Positions 1 to 14,490 of a stretch of 64,000 nt of DNA are shown in pieces. The translations under genes were made by a program, and so were the position numbers. Every line of letters begins with the position of its first letter. Within the stretch, counting starts at the first letter, position 1. Below the pieces are notes generated by a model that had not been told where the DNA came from, searched no databases, and saw nothing but the letters and a program-made list of their open reading frames with translations. Source of the stretch: Mayamaea pseudoterrestris (taxonomy: Eukaryota > Bacillariophyta > Bacillariophyceae > Sellaphorales > Sellaphoraceae); NCBI GenBank assembly GCA_027923505.1, contig BROI01000003.1:62001-126000 (forward strand). The letters are read 5' to 3'.

Positions 1-1689
1 AACTTGATTGTCATTGTGACGATGACTCTCTTCCTTGAGCCTCTTCGTCTCCTCCCTTTGCCGCTTCAAAGCATCCTCGACTCGATGCAGCTGACGTGTC
101 TTTTCCTCCAACTCTCTGTGTAATCGCCTTGGATCTGACGGCATGGTAATGGCCGGAGTCGGGCTTCTAGTTGCATCAACGCTTGAATCTACACTGCTAG
201 CATCTGTCTCGACAAAGCTCGCTTCTGGCATTGTCTCGTGCAAAAGTTGCAAACTTGCTTTCATCGCGGAGATGGAATCGTCCAAAGCAGCACCTACCCT
301 TTCCAAGGCAGAAGCGTCACCACCATCAGATGCTTTCATGTCACACGCTTGAGCATGCACATCCCTCACGTTCTTCTCCAGACGAGCCGTCAATGCCAGC
401 TGGCGCTGCTGCTTGCTAGTAGTACTGCCTCCAATACTATGCATCGGAACGTTGCGCTGCAAGTCACGCAACTGCGTCGCCAAGGAATCAAGTCGCTTCT
501 GCTTGTCCGCCGCATCCACCGTGAGCGAATGTATCGCATCGTCCTTGGCTTTGAGCTTGCTTCGAAGGTCAGCCGCGAGAGAACCGCTCGCTTGCTCCAA
601 GGATGTGATAATCATCTTGGCGTTCTCAAGCGCCAAGCTCTTTTCCTCGAGCTCCTTGGCGAGCTTGGTAGTTTCGTCTGTTGCATTATGAACGCTATCA
701 TCCTCGTTGCCAGGCAGCTTGCCCTTCGCCTGGCTTGAGCTGCTGGAAGCAACATGGGTTGATTGAGCCTCTTGCTGCTTGACATCAGTAGCAAAATTAT
801 TGTTCTTCGCCTTTTCGAAAACACTCATGCACGTTTCCCACAATTGTCGCTCCTGACGGTTCAATCCATAGGGCATTTTCACGTAATGACTAGATCCAGC
901 CGCCGCCTGCAGCGCCTGCGTCATGCGCGCCAGCGAGTTGGTCGGATATTGATGTGGGGACGAGTCATCGTCCACGCCGCCGTCACCCAGTGAACTAACG
1001 TCGTCCGGTGGTTCCACGTTGGTTGTCTTGCTTTTAACGCGACTCAACGAGTTTGCTGCTGATGCACCACTCGCTCCACCAACATTGTTATTCGCCGCAT
1101 ACTGCCCATGGCTCAAGTTGCTTGGCAGCGACGAGCTGGACACTTTGCGCGCCAGCTGTCCGCGCGGAGGCGTGTACGCACTGCTCGACGGCGGTCGTTG
1201 CCACCAGCGGGGCGCCAGCTTGGGCGGCGTGATTAGAGCAGCAGGTGCAACGTTGTGAGACTGCAGCAAGTCATCCGGCAGTGTCAATAGTGCGGGGACT
1301 TTGTTGCTGCTATCTGCAGCAACTGCGGCGGCTTCCATTGTTTGATTGACGCGAGGCGACAGCCGGGGTCGGGGAGCATCATCCACGTCCCAGGTGCGCA
1401 TGGACAAGACATGTATCCCCGTAGGCGGAACTGGTAGAGTCTTGCTTGAGTGACTTGCTGCATCTTCCAATGCCATGGTGACTGGAACCATGGTAGTCTT
1501 GTTGTTGATTTTGCCATCGCTAGCCGTTGAAGGCAGCTGCGCTGGCGACGTCGGAAGCTCGGGCGCACATTCATCGTCTAGCGACACTTCCACTCGATCT
1601 GCATTGCCTCTTCCTCCTTTGAACGTGGCGAGACGCCGGTTCCGTCGATCCCGGGCCGTTGCAACGAGAGAAGCGCTGCTGCTGCTCAT
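1..1689 (-). CDS. Coiled-coil protein, 5' part (partial, runs off left edge)
   Basis: An uninterrupted minus-strand frame of 563 codons runs from an ATG at 1689 to the window edge with no stop, so the C-terminus lies outside. The N-terminal 270 residues are low-complexity and Ser/Pro/Ala-rich (start MSSSSASLVATARDRRNRRL) and look disordered. From about residue 320 the protein becomes charged and heptad-like (TKLAKELEEKSLALENAKM, later RRLHRELEEKTRQL), the signature of a long coiled coil that continues to the edge. No catalytic motif is visible. It could be a cytoskeletal, centrosomal or vesicle-tether protein; nothing seen separates these. The start is the first ATG after in-frame stops, close to the end of the gene-free stretch, and no intron is needed. 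Confidence 0.7.
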   Translation of the reverse strand, partial: MSSSSASLVATARDRRNRRLATFKGGRGNADRVEVSLDDECAPELPTSPAQLPSTASDGKINNKTTMVPVTMALEDAASHSSKTLPVPPTGIHVLSMRTWDVDDAPRPRLSPRVNQTMEAAAVAADSSNKVPALLTLPDDLLQSHNVAPAALITPPKLAPRWWQRPPSSSAYTPPRGQLARKVSSSSLPSNLSHGQYAANNNVGGASGASAANSLSRVKSKTTNVEPPDDVSSLGDGGVDDDSSPHQYPTNSLARMTQALQAAAGSSHYVKMPYGLNRQERQLWETCMSVFEKAKNNNFATDVKQQEAQSTHVASSSSSQAKGKLPGNEDDSVHNATDETTKLAKELEEKSLALENAKMIITSLEQASGSLAADLRSKLKAKDDAIHSLTVDAADKQKRLDSLATQLRDLQRNVPMHSIGGSTTSKQQRQLALTARLEKNVRDVHAQACDMKASDGGDASALERVGAALDDSISAMKASLQLLHETMPEASFVETDASSVDSSVDATRSPTPAITMPSDPRRLHRELEEKTRQLHRVEDALKRQREETKRLKEESHRHNDNQV

Positions 1690-2417
1690 TTGCAAAACGC
1701 GAAGAATGCAGGCAGCAGAAATGAGGCTGAATTGCGTAAATCTTTTTTCAGCAGTCCATAAAGCTTGCTGCTCGCATTGTTTTTAAACTATATTATATTT
1801 GAGAGGTTTGGATCGACGCAGTCCTTGGAGTTTGCCTGCCGAGTCGCTGCAACAAGCAACAGCAAGACGAATGCATGTGCATCATCGTCGTCGCGCCGTT
1901 TGCAACGCATTCGGGCGACGAGCAGACGATCTAAAAGGATGTCGCAACGGTGAAAGCTTGGCGCGCCGGTGACGACATCCGTGTCAATCCGCACGCAACC
2001 ACGTTAGCTACCGAAAGCTGTAGTCTCACTGACCCCTAGGGTCCAGTGAATAGAAAGTTTCTCGTGTCCGTGTGTCCGTCGATGACGCTTCTAAACTACG
2101 ACAATGGAACTTCAACATGACGAAGCGCTCCGAATGCTAAATGTCAATAAGAATTCTTTGGTCATTGCATCCGCCAAGTTAGTCAATCGTCAATGAACCA
2201 CTCTTACACCATCACTCAGACGGCCAAATACAGCCTGAAATTGGTCGGATGGCAACCACACAAAGACAATTACAAAGCGGTTTGAATAAGGATGAAGATA
2301 ACAATATGCTGTAAAAGTTACAGAATGGCACACCTTCAATTTGTGACCATGCTGCCTTCATCAGATGTCCATAGATTGATGTATATAATGGAGATTTTAT
2401 AAGATTTACATAGGAAC
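1690..2417. other. Intergenic, no gene seen
   Basis: This stretch lies upstream of the coiled-coil gene and has only short, unconvincing open frames. Its right part (about 2200-2290) carries a roughly 75-bp segment with the text ACTCTTACACCATCACTCAG, repeated almost exactly near 3500-3575 inside the Pro-Ser repeat locus. It therefore belongs to the same duplicated sequence family as the locus to its right. Confidence 0.5.
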
Positions 2418-3930
2418 AGTCTTCTGGAAAGCCAACTTGTCATCAAGGACAGCTGTAGCATCAACCACCACACCTTTGTGGTTGTCTCCCAGCACTTAAC
2501 CTAGCAGCTTCCCATTAAGTGTGCCATCAGGTGACCCAAGCGCCAAGCCCAGTGCGTCACCTAGCGCAGGACCCAGTCTCCTTCCCAGTGCCGCATCAAG
2601 TTTGTCCTCCTCTGTGGCTCCCAGTTTGATTCCAGCACTTTCACTATAGCAGCTTGTCATCAAGTGGGCCATTGAGCAACCCAAGTGCCAAGCCCAGTGC
2701 GTCACCTAGTGCTGGAACCAGTCTTCTGGAAAGCCAACTTGTCAGCAAGGACAGCTGTAGCATCAACCACCACACCTTTGTGGTTGTCTCCCAGCACTCA
2801 ACCTAGCAGCTTCCCATTAAGTGTGCCATCAAGTGACCCAAGCGTCAAGCCCAGTGCGTCACCTAGCGCAGGACCCAGTCTCCTTCCCAGTGCCGCATCA
2901 AGTTTGTCCTCCTCTGTGGCTCCCGGTTTGATTCCAGCACTCTGACTATAGCAGCTTGTCATCAAGTGGGCCATTGAGCAACCCAAGTGCCAAGCCCAGT
3001 GCGTCACCTAGTGCTGGAACCAGTCTCCTGGAAAGCCAACTTGTCATCAAGGACAGCTGGAGCATCAACCACCACACCTTTGTGGTTGTCTCCCAGCACT
3101 CAACCTAGCAGCTTCCCATTAAGTGTGCCATCAAGTGACCCAAGCGCCAAGCCCAGTGCGTCACCTAGCGCAGGACCCAGTCTCCTTCCCAGTGCAGCAT
3201 CAAGCCTGCCATCCTTTGTGGCTCCAAGTCTGTCCCCAGCACTCACTTCAGCAGCATGCCACCAAGTGTGCCATCAAGTGACCCAAGTGCCAAGCCCAGT
3301 GTGTCACCTGGCATAGGATCTACAATAGTCTCCTTCACAGTGCCGCATCTAGCCTGCCATCCTTTGTGGCTCCAAGTCTGTCCCCAGCACTCACTTCAGC
3401 AGCTTGACATTAAGTGTGCCATTAAGTGTGCCATCAAGTGACCCAAGTGCCAAGCCCAGTGTGTCACCTGGCATAGGACCTACAGTAGTATCCAACCGCT
3501 CTTACACCATCACTCAGACAGCCAAATACAGCCTGAAATTGGTCGGATGGCAACCACACAAAGACAATTAGAAAGCGATTTGAATTGCAGGATGCCACCA
3601 AGTGTGCCATCAAGTGACCCAAGTGCCAAGCCCAGTGTGTCACCTGGCATAGGATCTACAGTAGTCTCCTTCCCAGTGCCGCATCTAGCCTGCCATTCTT
3701 TGTGGCTCCAAGTCTGTCCCCTGCACTCACTTCAGCAGCTTGCCCTTAAGTGTGCCATCAAGTGACCCAAGTGCCAAGACCAGTGTGTCACCTGGCATAG
3801 GACCTACAGTAGTCTCCTTCCCAGTGCAGCATCAAGCCTGCCATCCTTTGTGGCTCCAAGTCTGTCTTCAGCACTCACTTCAGCAGCATGCCACCAAGTG
3901 TGCCATCAAGTGACCAAGCGCCAAGCCCAG
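2418..3930 (+). repeat. Tandem repeat locus: 302-bp units, then shorter units, encoding decayed Pro-Ser repeats
   Basis: A 302-bp unit starts at 2418, 2720 and 3022 (each beginning AGTCTTCTGG or AGTCTCCTGG). The third copy passes into shorter, less regular repeats of about 150-180 bp up to about 3930. Each unit contains a 12-bp sub-period that reads on the plus strand as Pro-Ser tetrads (VPSSDPSAKPSASPSAG). Such PSxx repeats are typical of diatom cell-surface and wall-associated proteins. The unit length of 302 is not a multiple of 3, so the Pro-Ser frame cannot continue from unit to unit. I read it as a pseudogenised repeat exon amplified as a minisatellite, not an active gene. Confidence 0.75.
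2685..3316 (+). pseudogene. Pro-Ser repeat protein relic
   Basis: The best-preserved Pro-Ser coding stretches lie at 2685-2945 and 2987-3316 on the plus strand, with Pro-Ser tetrads such as LSVPSSDPSVKPSASPSAG and SLLPSAASSL. Each is closed by a stop near the end of its 302-bp unit, and neither has a convincing start, signal peptide or downstream domain. The family (PSxx-rich extracellular proteins) is common in diatoms. Here only repeat text survives. The complementary frame reads as LG/AL repeats, which is the expected shadow. A live gene with introns cannot be excluded, but the frame-breaking period makes it unlikely. Confidence 0.5.
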
Positions 3931-4019
3931 TCTGTTTTGTATGCTCCACACCAACAAGACAGACAAGTTATGAGTTTGTTTACCATGTTTTGACGAGTTC
4001 TATTGCCCGATCGCGCCTT

Positions 4020-4075
4020 CCCGGCCCCCCGCCCCCGGAGAAGGGGGGGTCAGTGCCACGGACCGTTAGGTCCCC
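4020..4075. repeat. GC-rich palindromic segment
   Basis: Two small inverted repeats stand in otherwise AT-richer DNA: a C-run/G-run hairpin at about 4031-4049 (CCCCCGGAGAAGGGGG) and GGACC-GTTA-GGTCC at 4060-4073. This is far more GC-rich than either flank. It could be the end of an inserted element or a local hairpin; nothing decides between these. Confidence 0.5.
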
Positions 4076-4171
4076 TTGTTTGGCTACACATTGGATCAAC
4101 GCTGCAAAGAGTACAATAATTGGTTACCTACGGCAAGTTGCGGGGGGCAAACTTGTATGCTTGGCATAAGC

Positions 4172-4470
4172 TTAAACTAGCAGACCAACAAGAATATGTG
4201 CATATCTGTTATTCCAACCATCAATAATGATTCTGCATTCTGTGGACTTACAATTACTCCAGTAGCCAGTAATAGATGTTGCATTGCCAGCAGCGTTTGG
4301 ACAATAGTGTGTTCCAAAGCAAGGCATTAAAGGTGAAGCATATATATAGTGTGACCATCCATCTTTTCTACCAGCATAGTATCTAAATGTTCTTTCATTG
4401 CATGATAGTATTGCACAAGCACATCTTTCCTGCTGGGCTGGCATGGCTACAGTAGCTAAAATCACATGGC
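4172..4470 (-). pseudogene. Cys-rich exon-like fragment with foreign codon usage
   Basis: A minus-strand open frame has no good start codon but begins just after an acceptor-like TGTGATTTTAG (around 4452) and contains a donor-like ATTGTAAGT near 4245, so it looks like an internal exon. The peptide is rich in Cys, Tyr and Trp (QQERCACAILSCNERTFRYY, GRKDGWSHYIYASP, FGTHYCPNAAG). Its arginine codons are essentially all AGA and third positions are A/T-rich, whereas neighbouring genes mostly use CGN. I do not recognise the family. It may be a fragment of a secreted protein, acquired or fossil. Confidence 0.25.
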
Positions 4471-4489
4471 AGTGGCCACCGCTGTGCAC

Positions 4490-5313
4490 GAAGGATTAGT
4501 CGCACCGGTTCTCCAAAGGAGGAATTGCGCAAGTTCGTCCTTCTGTGGGATCTAACTCGGTCTAGAATGACGATACAGAGAATCTGAGCATACCATCATC
4601 TACGTTAATCAACGAAGAATGCAATGGTGCGAAATCTCCACATACATCGGGGATTTGATCGTGCAGGGACGATTCTTGTAAAATCACTCAAATCACCTTG
4701 ATAGAAACACTGCAACAACTTTGGCTACAACTTTAAGACCAGGCTAGTACTCGTACATTATATCAAGTATATATATAATGGTCTATTGCGCTCGTTTCAG
4801 CCAAAAGCATGCATGTTAAGGTCGTCGCGTCGACGATTGAAGATTCGACCAATTTGCACCTTGATCAATTGGAAGCGACTCCCTCCGTCAGTTTTGGTCC
4901 CGCGGCAATTTTTCCAACGGAATCATATTCTTTGCTTCCTTGTGGTTCTCATGACATCTTGCTGGTTGCAATGCAATGCCTCCTTGGTCCCGCAATTCGA
5001 GCTTGAAAATGGCGATGCCATGAAAATCGACGTAAAAACCCGGAGACCAAGGAACCGCGCTTTTTAGCATGGGATGCGGCACGACCCAGTTCAATCCAGT
5101 CCCGTGATCACCCGCTCGCGCGGGTTAGAGGAAGAGCGGGGGTTCCCCCCGCAATAATATAGAGTTCTTATAGCAGACATGTGTATGCTATAAGCGTGTC
5201 AAGTGTTCGCCTTGGCAACTTGTGGCCCAATCCTTTCATGAACTTTCTCAGAATCACACTTTTCGACGCACCAAGTGGCGAAGATTTCCACATACCGGAA
5301 GCATGTTATCCGT
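4490..5313. other. Gene-poor stretch with GC-rich palindromes near its right end
   Basis: No convincing gene. Short frames on both strands overlap and lack plausible starts or conserved motifs. Around 4750-4790 the sequence is very AT-rich (TATATATAATGG). At 5111-5124 (CCCGCTCGCGCGGG) and 5136-5152 (GCGGGGG-TT-CCCCCCGC) lie two GC-rich palindromes resembling the pair at 4020-4075, so the AT-rich patch is bracketed by palindromic GC blocks. The last 150 bases lead to the 3' end of the LRR-like gene. Confidence 0.4.
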
Positions 5314-6852
5314 TTACTCGTCGCGAGCGCGCTTGCGCGACGAGTCGACCAAGTCGCGTCCCACAAGAGTCACTTCCAGCAACACGTCGCGGCAGCTATA
5401 CTCGTTTTCCGACAAGAACTTGTAGCAAGCACTTGCATTTACAGCTGCCATTGCCTTGGCAAAGTTGGCGCGACGTCCAGATACCGTCGCGGCGACAGCG
5501 CAAGCGTCAAAAAGGTGTCCCGAGAGACGGCGATGCCGATTCAAATTGCAGGACACATACTTTTGAATGGTCAAAGCCCACTCTGCGTCAAACGGCTCAC
5601 CATTCAATGGGTCAAAAAATTCAACTGTATCAAGACTTCCAGCACCCGTGCAAAAGGCTTCAAGAATAGGCGCTGACGCAAAACAACAAGCTTGATGGCA
5701 ACTCAACGTAAGGTGCCGCAAGTATTGATTGGCAACAATGTATTGCGCAAATGCCAATTCCACCGCTTCAGAAAAATGTCCTTCATACCAATGTGCACTC
5801 TGGCGTAAGCCCCGGATCTTAAAATCACTCGAATGCTGCAAAAATGCCAGTAATTCATCGTATGAAAGACGAATTGACAGAAACTCCAGATTTCCGCGAT
5901 GTGAAGCTGCCAAACCGCGGCCAAATGCATCATAAAAGCTCAAGTCACGGCTAATGAATTCAACCGTGAGCTTGGCCGCTCCAGACAAAATTAGTGCGTT
6001 CGCAAGAGCAACACTTCTAGTAGGCGGAACCTTACATTTTTCGAAACAAAGCTCTGTCAAGTTGGATTCGCTCACCGCGGTGCAAATAATGTCCGCTGCT
6101 TCTTCAGTATGCATATACATATGCGACAGCTCGATTCTAATCATTGTCTCTAATAGCAGGACACGTCGAAGCGCATAGGCGCGACTTGCCGTTAGTTCCC
6201 TTAGACACATATTGAGCTTCAGGCACTGAAGAGTCGAGGAAACCGCAAGTGACATGAGAATCCGCACTATCGCAACAGGTCTATCATTGTTCGACAAGCA
6301 CGGAATCCTGACAGTTTCAAGATAGCGAAGGCCTCTTAGATAGCTGTCAAATCCAGGAAGAATTGTATTGTGATGCATGGGCAAACTTAAAGTCAAGTGT
6401 TTGACTCGTTGACATTCTTGAATGATCGCGAGAAGAGCATTCGAGTCAAGAGCCCTGCAAAAATCGTTTATGCGCACAATGACTTCCTCGATTGTCGGGA
6501 TTGAGGCGAGGATTCGCCCTAGCTTGGTACATAAGGGAATCAAAGTCATATGCATACGGTCATTATCGCGCGGTACAAGCGATTCTGGAACTTCTAGATG
6601 TGTCGAATCAGTAATATCAAAAGCAACACACTTTAAATTCGTCGAATTTTCTTGCAGTGAACGGAAAAAAGATTCTTGCAGATCGGATGCATGCGTTAGT
6701 GCAATGATTTGTGGCATATCAATAAGAAAATCCGCATCTTCGTAGGGGAAGAAAGAAGTTTTGATTTTGCTTTGAAGCTTTGATAGCCGAACATCCATTT
6801 CCTTCTCTTGTGACTCCATCCAAACTTGTACTTCTGTGCGTTCGTCTTCCAT
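5314..6852 (-). CDS. LRR-like protein, paralogue of the gene at 27879
   Basis: Single-exon gene of 512 aa starting at the ATG at 6852. The first 35 residues are acidic and helical. The middle (about 100-400) is a run of degenerate leucine-rich, beta-alpha segments (VKHLTLSLPM, LRYLETVRIP, LTELCFEKCKV, LEFLSIRLSY) compatible with a ribonuclease-inhibitor-like solenoid. The C-terminal 80 residues form a helical module (LNRHRRLSGHLFDACAV, KFLSENEYSCRDVLLEV) ending in the basic tail SSRKRARDE. The same order, including a segment like LLETMIRIELSHMYMHTEEA, is found in the protein at 27879-29453, so the two are paralogues of one lineage-specific family. Function unknown; by analogy a protein-binding scaffold. 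No signal peptide or membrane segment. Confidence 0.8.
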   Translation of the reverse strand: MEDERTEVQVWMESQEKEMDVRLSKLQSKIKTSFFPYEDADFLIDMPQIIALTHASDLQESFFRSLQENSTNLKCVAFDITDSTHLEVPESLVPRDNDRMHMTLIPLCTKLGRILASIPTIEEVIVRINDFCRALDSNALLAIIQECQRVKHLTLSLPMHHNTILPGFDSYLRGLRYLETVRIPCLSNNDRPVAIVRILMSLAVSSTLQCLKLNMCLRELTASRAYALRRVLLLETMIRIELSHMYMHTEEAADIICTAVSESNLTELCFEKCKVPPTRSVALANALILSGAAKLTVEFISRDLSFYDAFGRGLAASHRGNLEFLSIRLSYDELLAFLQHSSDFKIRGLRQSAHWYEGHFSEAVELAFAQYIVANQYLRHLTLSCHQACCFASAPILEAFCTGAGSLDTVEFFDPLNGEPFDAEWALTIQKYVSCNLNRHRRLSGHLFDACAVAATVSGRRANFAKAMAAVNASACYKFLSENEYSCRDVLLEVTLVGRDLVDSSRKRARDE

Positions 6853-7272
6853 ATTTTTATATTCTCACTACTACAAGGCTGTGTTCGTTGTGCTGCTTCT
6901 GCGCGTTGCTTGCACGCTGTCGTTACGTAAACACTGGTCTTGTAGTCTTCATCATCATCCATGGTGACGGCTTGCAGCGACGAACGCTCGTGAGTATCAC
7001 TCTTCAGCGTTTTCAAGAATCCTCGCCTGCCATTGGTTCGCGCCAAGGACAAGGATCGTCACGCGGATGGATTGCGGCGAAAATCCAAAACGCCCTTGCA
7101 AATCGCTCGCAACCTCTCCCCTTTCCTTTGCCTTGAACATGCAACGATCCATAATTGACTCGACGGCATGCGTTCGTTACGCTCCAAACGCTCGCCACCA
7201 GTTTAGTCGTATCACTGTTACTATTAATAATATTGAGAGCCCCCGCGATTACCATTGCATACCATTATCACC
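6853..7272. promoter_or_regulatory. Divergent promoter region, LRR-like gene / ISWI gene
   Basis: About 420 bp between two genes that start away from each other, so it should hold both promoters. I see no TGACGTCA or ACCGGT box here, unlike several other divergent regions of the window. The ISWI start is preceded by an AT-rich stretch (TATTAATAATATT at about 7220-7235). Open frames inside are short. Confidence 0.4.
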
Positions 7273-12435
<5,163 letters not shown>

Positions 12436-13074
12436 CTGCAAGTTTATTGTTAGACTAATTGAATTGATACATACGTACAGTAGCTACTCTCTGGCTAAAG
12501 CGAGGGCCCGGCGGCGCAGCTCCACGGGTCATATACCGGTACAGCGTCGAGATACTGCTCCAGTATCACTATTGTCGTGCACAGCACAAAAAGCATATAA
12601 TATAGTCCCGTCGCTATTCACTCACATATGCATACAATGCTGACTTGTTTGCCCATGTATAGCCTCGACATCTGTTGGAGCATGCCGATAATCTGCGTCA
12701 TTCGCGGAGTTATTGGCAGCTTGAAATACGCCGCACCAAAGCTTCTATAGCCTATGTAATGCGAACCAAGAAAGTGCTCAGCAATTATGTTGCTTGGAAT
12801 TTAATAGCATCCACATGGCATCGACAAAGATGTAACAGTAGACAAGTTTGATGGCAACAAGCCTGGAGTGCCAAGGTAGCAAGAACTTAAGCGTTCCAGC
12901 TATCCTGCCTACCGGTAGTACACAACAAGAAACTGCAAGCATTCGAAACGCGTCTTATAATGTACTTGTATAATAAAAACTGAATGATATAAGAACTGTT
13001 AGAGCTAAGTTTATATGAGTAGTATGATAGAAAACATTAGACTTGGTTCGCCACGTTGCAGTATGCCGCAAACC
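12436..13074. other. Convergent intergenic region, no gene seen
   Basis: About 640 bp between the 3' ends of the ISWI gene and the gene at 13075. No supported frame. It contains two ACCGGT boxes (12535-12540 in ATACCGGTACA; 12911-12916 in CTACCGGTAG), sequence otherwise seen mainly in promoter regions of this window. A short non-coding transcript or an enhancer is possible but unsupported. Confidence 0.4.
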
Positions 13075-14049
13075 TCACGCCACGGGCGAAACAACCTTGA
13101 ACGGCAGCATGCACCGTCGCTTGTCAGCCGATGGTAAACTGTGTTTGCGTGCATTCATTGGCAAGTGATGATGATGATGATGATCTGCTGGAGTAGTCGC
13201 TAACACTGCAGTATTCATGTTGTTAACACTGCCGCACTGCATCTCCGACGCATGCTCCACCATGGCCGACAAGGCATCCGCCGCTCCCATGGCCCGCGCA
13301 AACGACTTGCTGGATGCACTCAGTCGCTCACTCAGTTTCCTCATGAGACTGGATCGTTCGTCGTCGTTATGCTTGGACAAGCGAGCGTGCGCCTTGATCA
13401 TGGTGCATTGGTGCCTTCGGCGTCGCTGCATGCGGTCGGATGCCACGCTCGATAACACAAAGGCTTCGAGGCCTCGCAAGTGTGACATTCCTGATAATGC
13501 GAGCAAGTGACTGCACGAGTCAACGGTGGAGTAATGCTGCTGAGCGGAATGCAAATTTGATGCAAATGCTGCATCGCCCTGCAAGACACTGCTGGTATAC
13601 GTCGCTGCCAGCAGCTCGCAGTGTAGATGGTAGGCGCTTGGATCCTTGCTGTAAGTTTGTTGTATCGTCACTGGATGCGTTTGCACCGTGTCAATGATGC
13701 TTTGCTTGGTGATCCATGACGATGACGATTCACTGCAGCTGCAGTCATTGGAGTGGACGCTCAAGGGCGCTTCGGCAAAGGAAACCTTGCGGCGCTTGGT
13801 AGATGGCGTCTCTATATGCAAGGGACGCTTGTTGCTTGAGAGAGAGGACTTGATCATGTTGGTATGCATGGTTGATGCGTTGAAGAGAGAGGCAAGTTGC
13901 AATAATGTGAAACGAAACGATGAATCACACGATTTCTCGGGTTGACTTTGTGAGCTGCCCAAGGAAGGAAACGGCCCTCCCGTTTGTACACTCGACGGCA
14001 CACTCGCAGAGCCAGCCGCGCCCATCGTGGCGCAACAGATGCTGCCCAT
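13075..14049 (-). CDS. Uncharacterised stramenopile protein with nuclear-type basic motifs
   Basis: Single exon, 324 aa from the ATG at 14049; a downstream ATG at MHTNMIKSSL is an alternative start. The N-terminus MGSICCA has Gly2 and two cysteines and could be N-myristoylated and palmitoylated if the first ATG is used. A basic segment STKRRKVSFAE near residue 85 looks like a nuclear signal or phosphatase-docking motif, so the two starts would predict different locations. The core (about 105-275) has a conserved W, the segment SHLRGLEAF, RMQRRRRHQC and SLMRKLSERLSASSKSFARA, a pattern I know from hypothetical diatom proteins without assigned function. A run of six histidines lies near residue 290. 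Function unknown. Confidence 0.7.
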   Translation of the reverse strand: MGSICCATMGAAGSASVPSSVQTGGPFPSLGSSQSQPEKSCDSSFRFTLLQLASLFNASTMHTNMIKSSLSSNKRPLHIETPSTKRRKVSFAEAPLSVHSNDCSCSESSSSWITKQSIIDTVQTHPVTIQQTYSKDPSAYHLHCELLAATYTSSVLQGDAAFASNLHSAQQHYSTVDSCSHLLALSGMSHLRGLEAFVLSSVASDRMQRRRRHQCTMIKAHARLSKHNDDERSSLMRKLSERLSASSKSFARAMGAADALSAMVEHASEMQCGSVNNMNTAVLATTPADHHHHHHLPMNARKHSLPSADKRRCMLPFKVVSPVA

Positions 14050-14490
14050 GATCACCGCTTCCCGAACACGTCATTGACACTGGAACGGCAGAAGGCTGTT
14101 ACACGGGACGTCGAAGGCCTTGGAGCTGGGTTCGCTTTCTCAACCATCTGTCGGTGGCTATTCGGCGTCACTGAGCTGGAAGAGTAGACGACGGCTATGG
14201 CCCATGGCATGGAACCACGTTTTCCATACAGCCCGGAGTTTCCCGGCATCCTTGGCAAGTTCAAGTTCAACCGAGGAACAGAGCTGGCGAAGCTAACAAT
14301 GTGGGGGTGAAATGGAAAGCATTCTTCGAGGATTTGGGGGCAGGATGTTAGTACCGGTACGGCACGCGGAATGACGTCAGCCATCACAAGTTCCAATTTG
14401 GATCCGACCATGACGACGCTCAGAAAATTGCCGATCACAAAGCACCGAATCTCTCATCTTTGCAGGGCTTTTTAACAGCAAAAACGCTTC
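14050..14490. promoter_or_regulatory. Divergent promoter region upstream of the GST-HINT gene
   Basis: About 440 bp between divergent genes. It holds GTACCGGTAC (ACCGGT core 14353-14358) followed 13 bp later by a perfect CRE palindrome TGACGTCA at 14372-14379, about 112 bp before the ATG at 14491. The same ordered pair occurs upstream of three other genes in this window. Confidence 0.55.
14353..14379 (+). promoter_or_regulatory. ACCGGT + CRE box pair before GST-HINT gene
   Basis: ACCGGT at 14353-14358 and TGACGTCA at 14372-14379. The CRE octamer is the classic bZIP site; in Phaeodactylum, CRE-like TGACGT/ACGTCA boxes are known as CO2/cAMP-responsive elements. The partner box is unassigned. 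Confidence 0.5.

Noticed and set aside
2496-3007. Minus-strand LG/AL repeat frames (GRRLGPALGDALGLALG)
   Set aside because: They are the complement of the Pro-Ser repeats; the plus-strand Pro-Ser reading matches a known diatom repeat style and the minus reading has no start or context.
7255-7272. TTG start for the ISWI gene
   Set aside because: The ATG at 7273 has a good CACC context and eukaryotes rarely use TTG.
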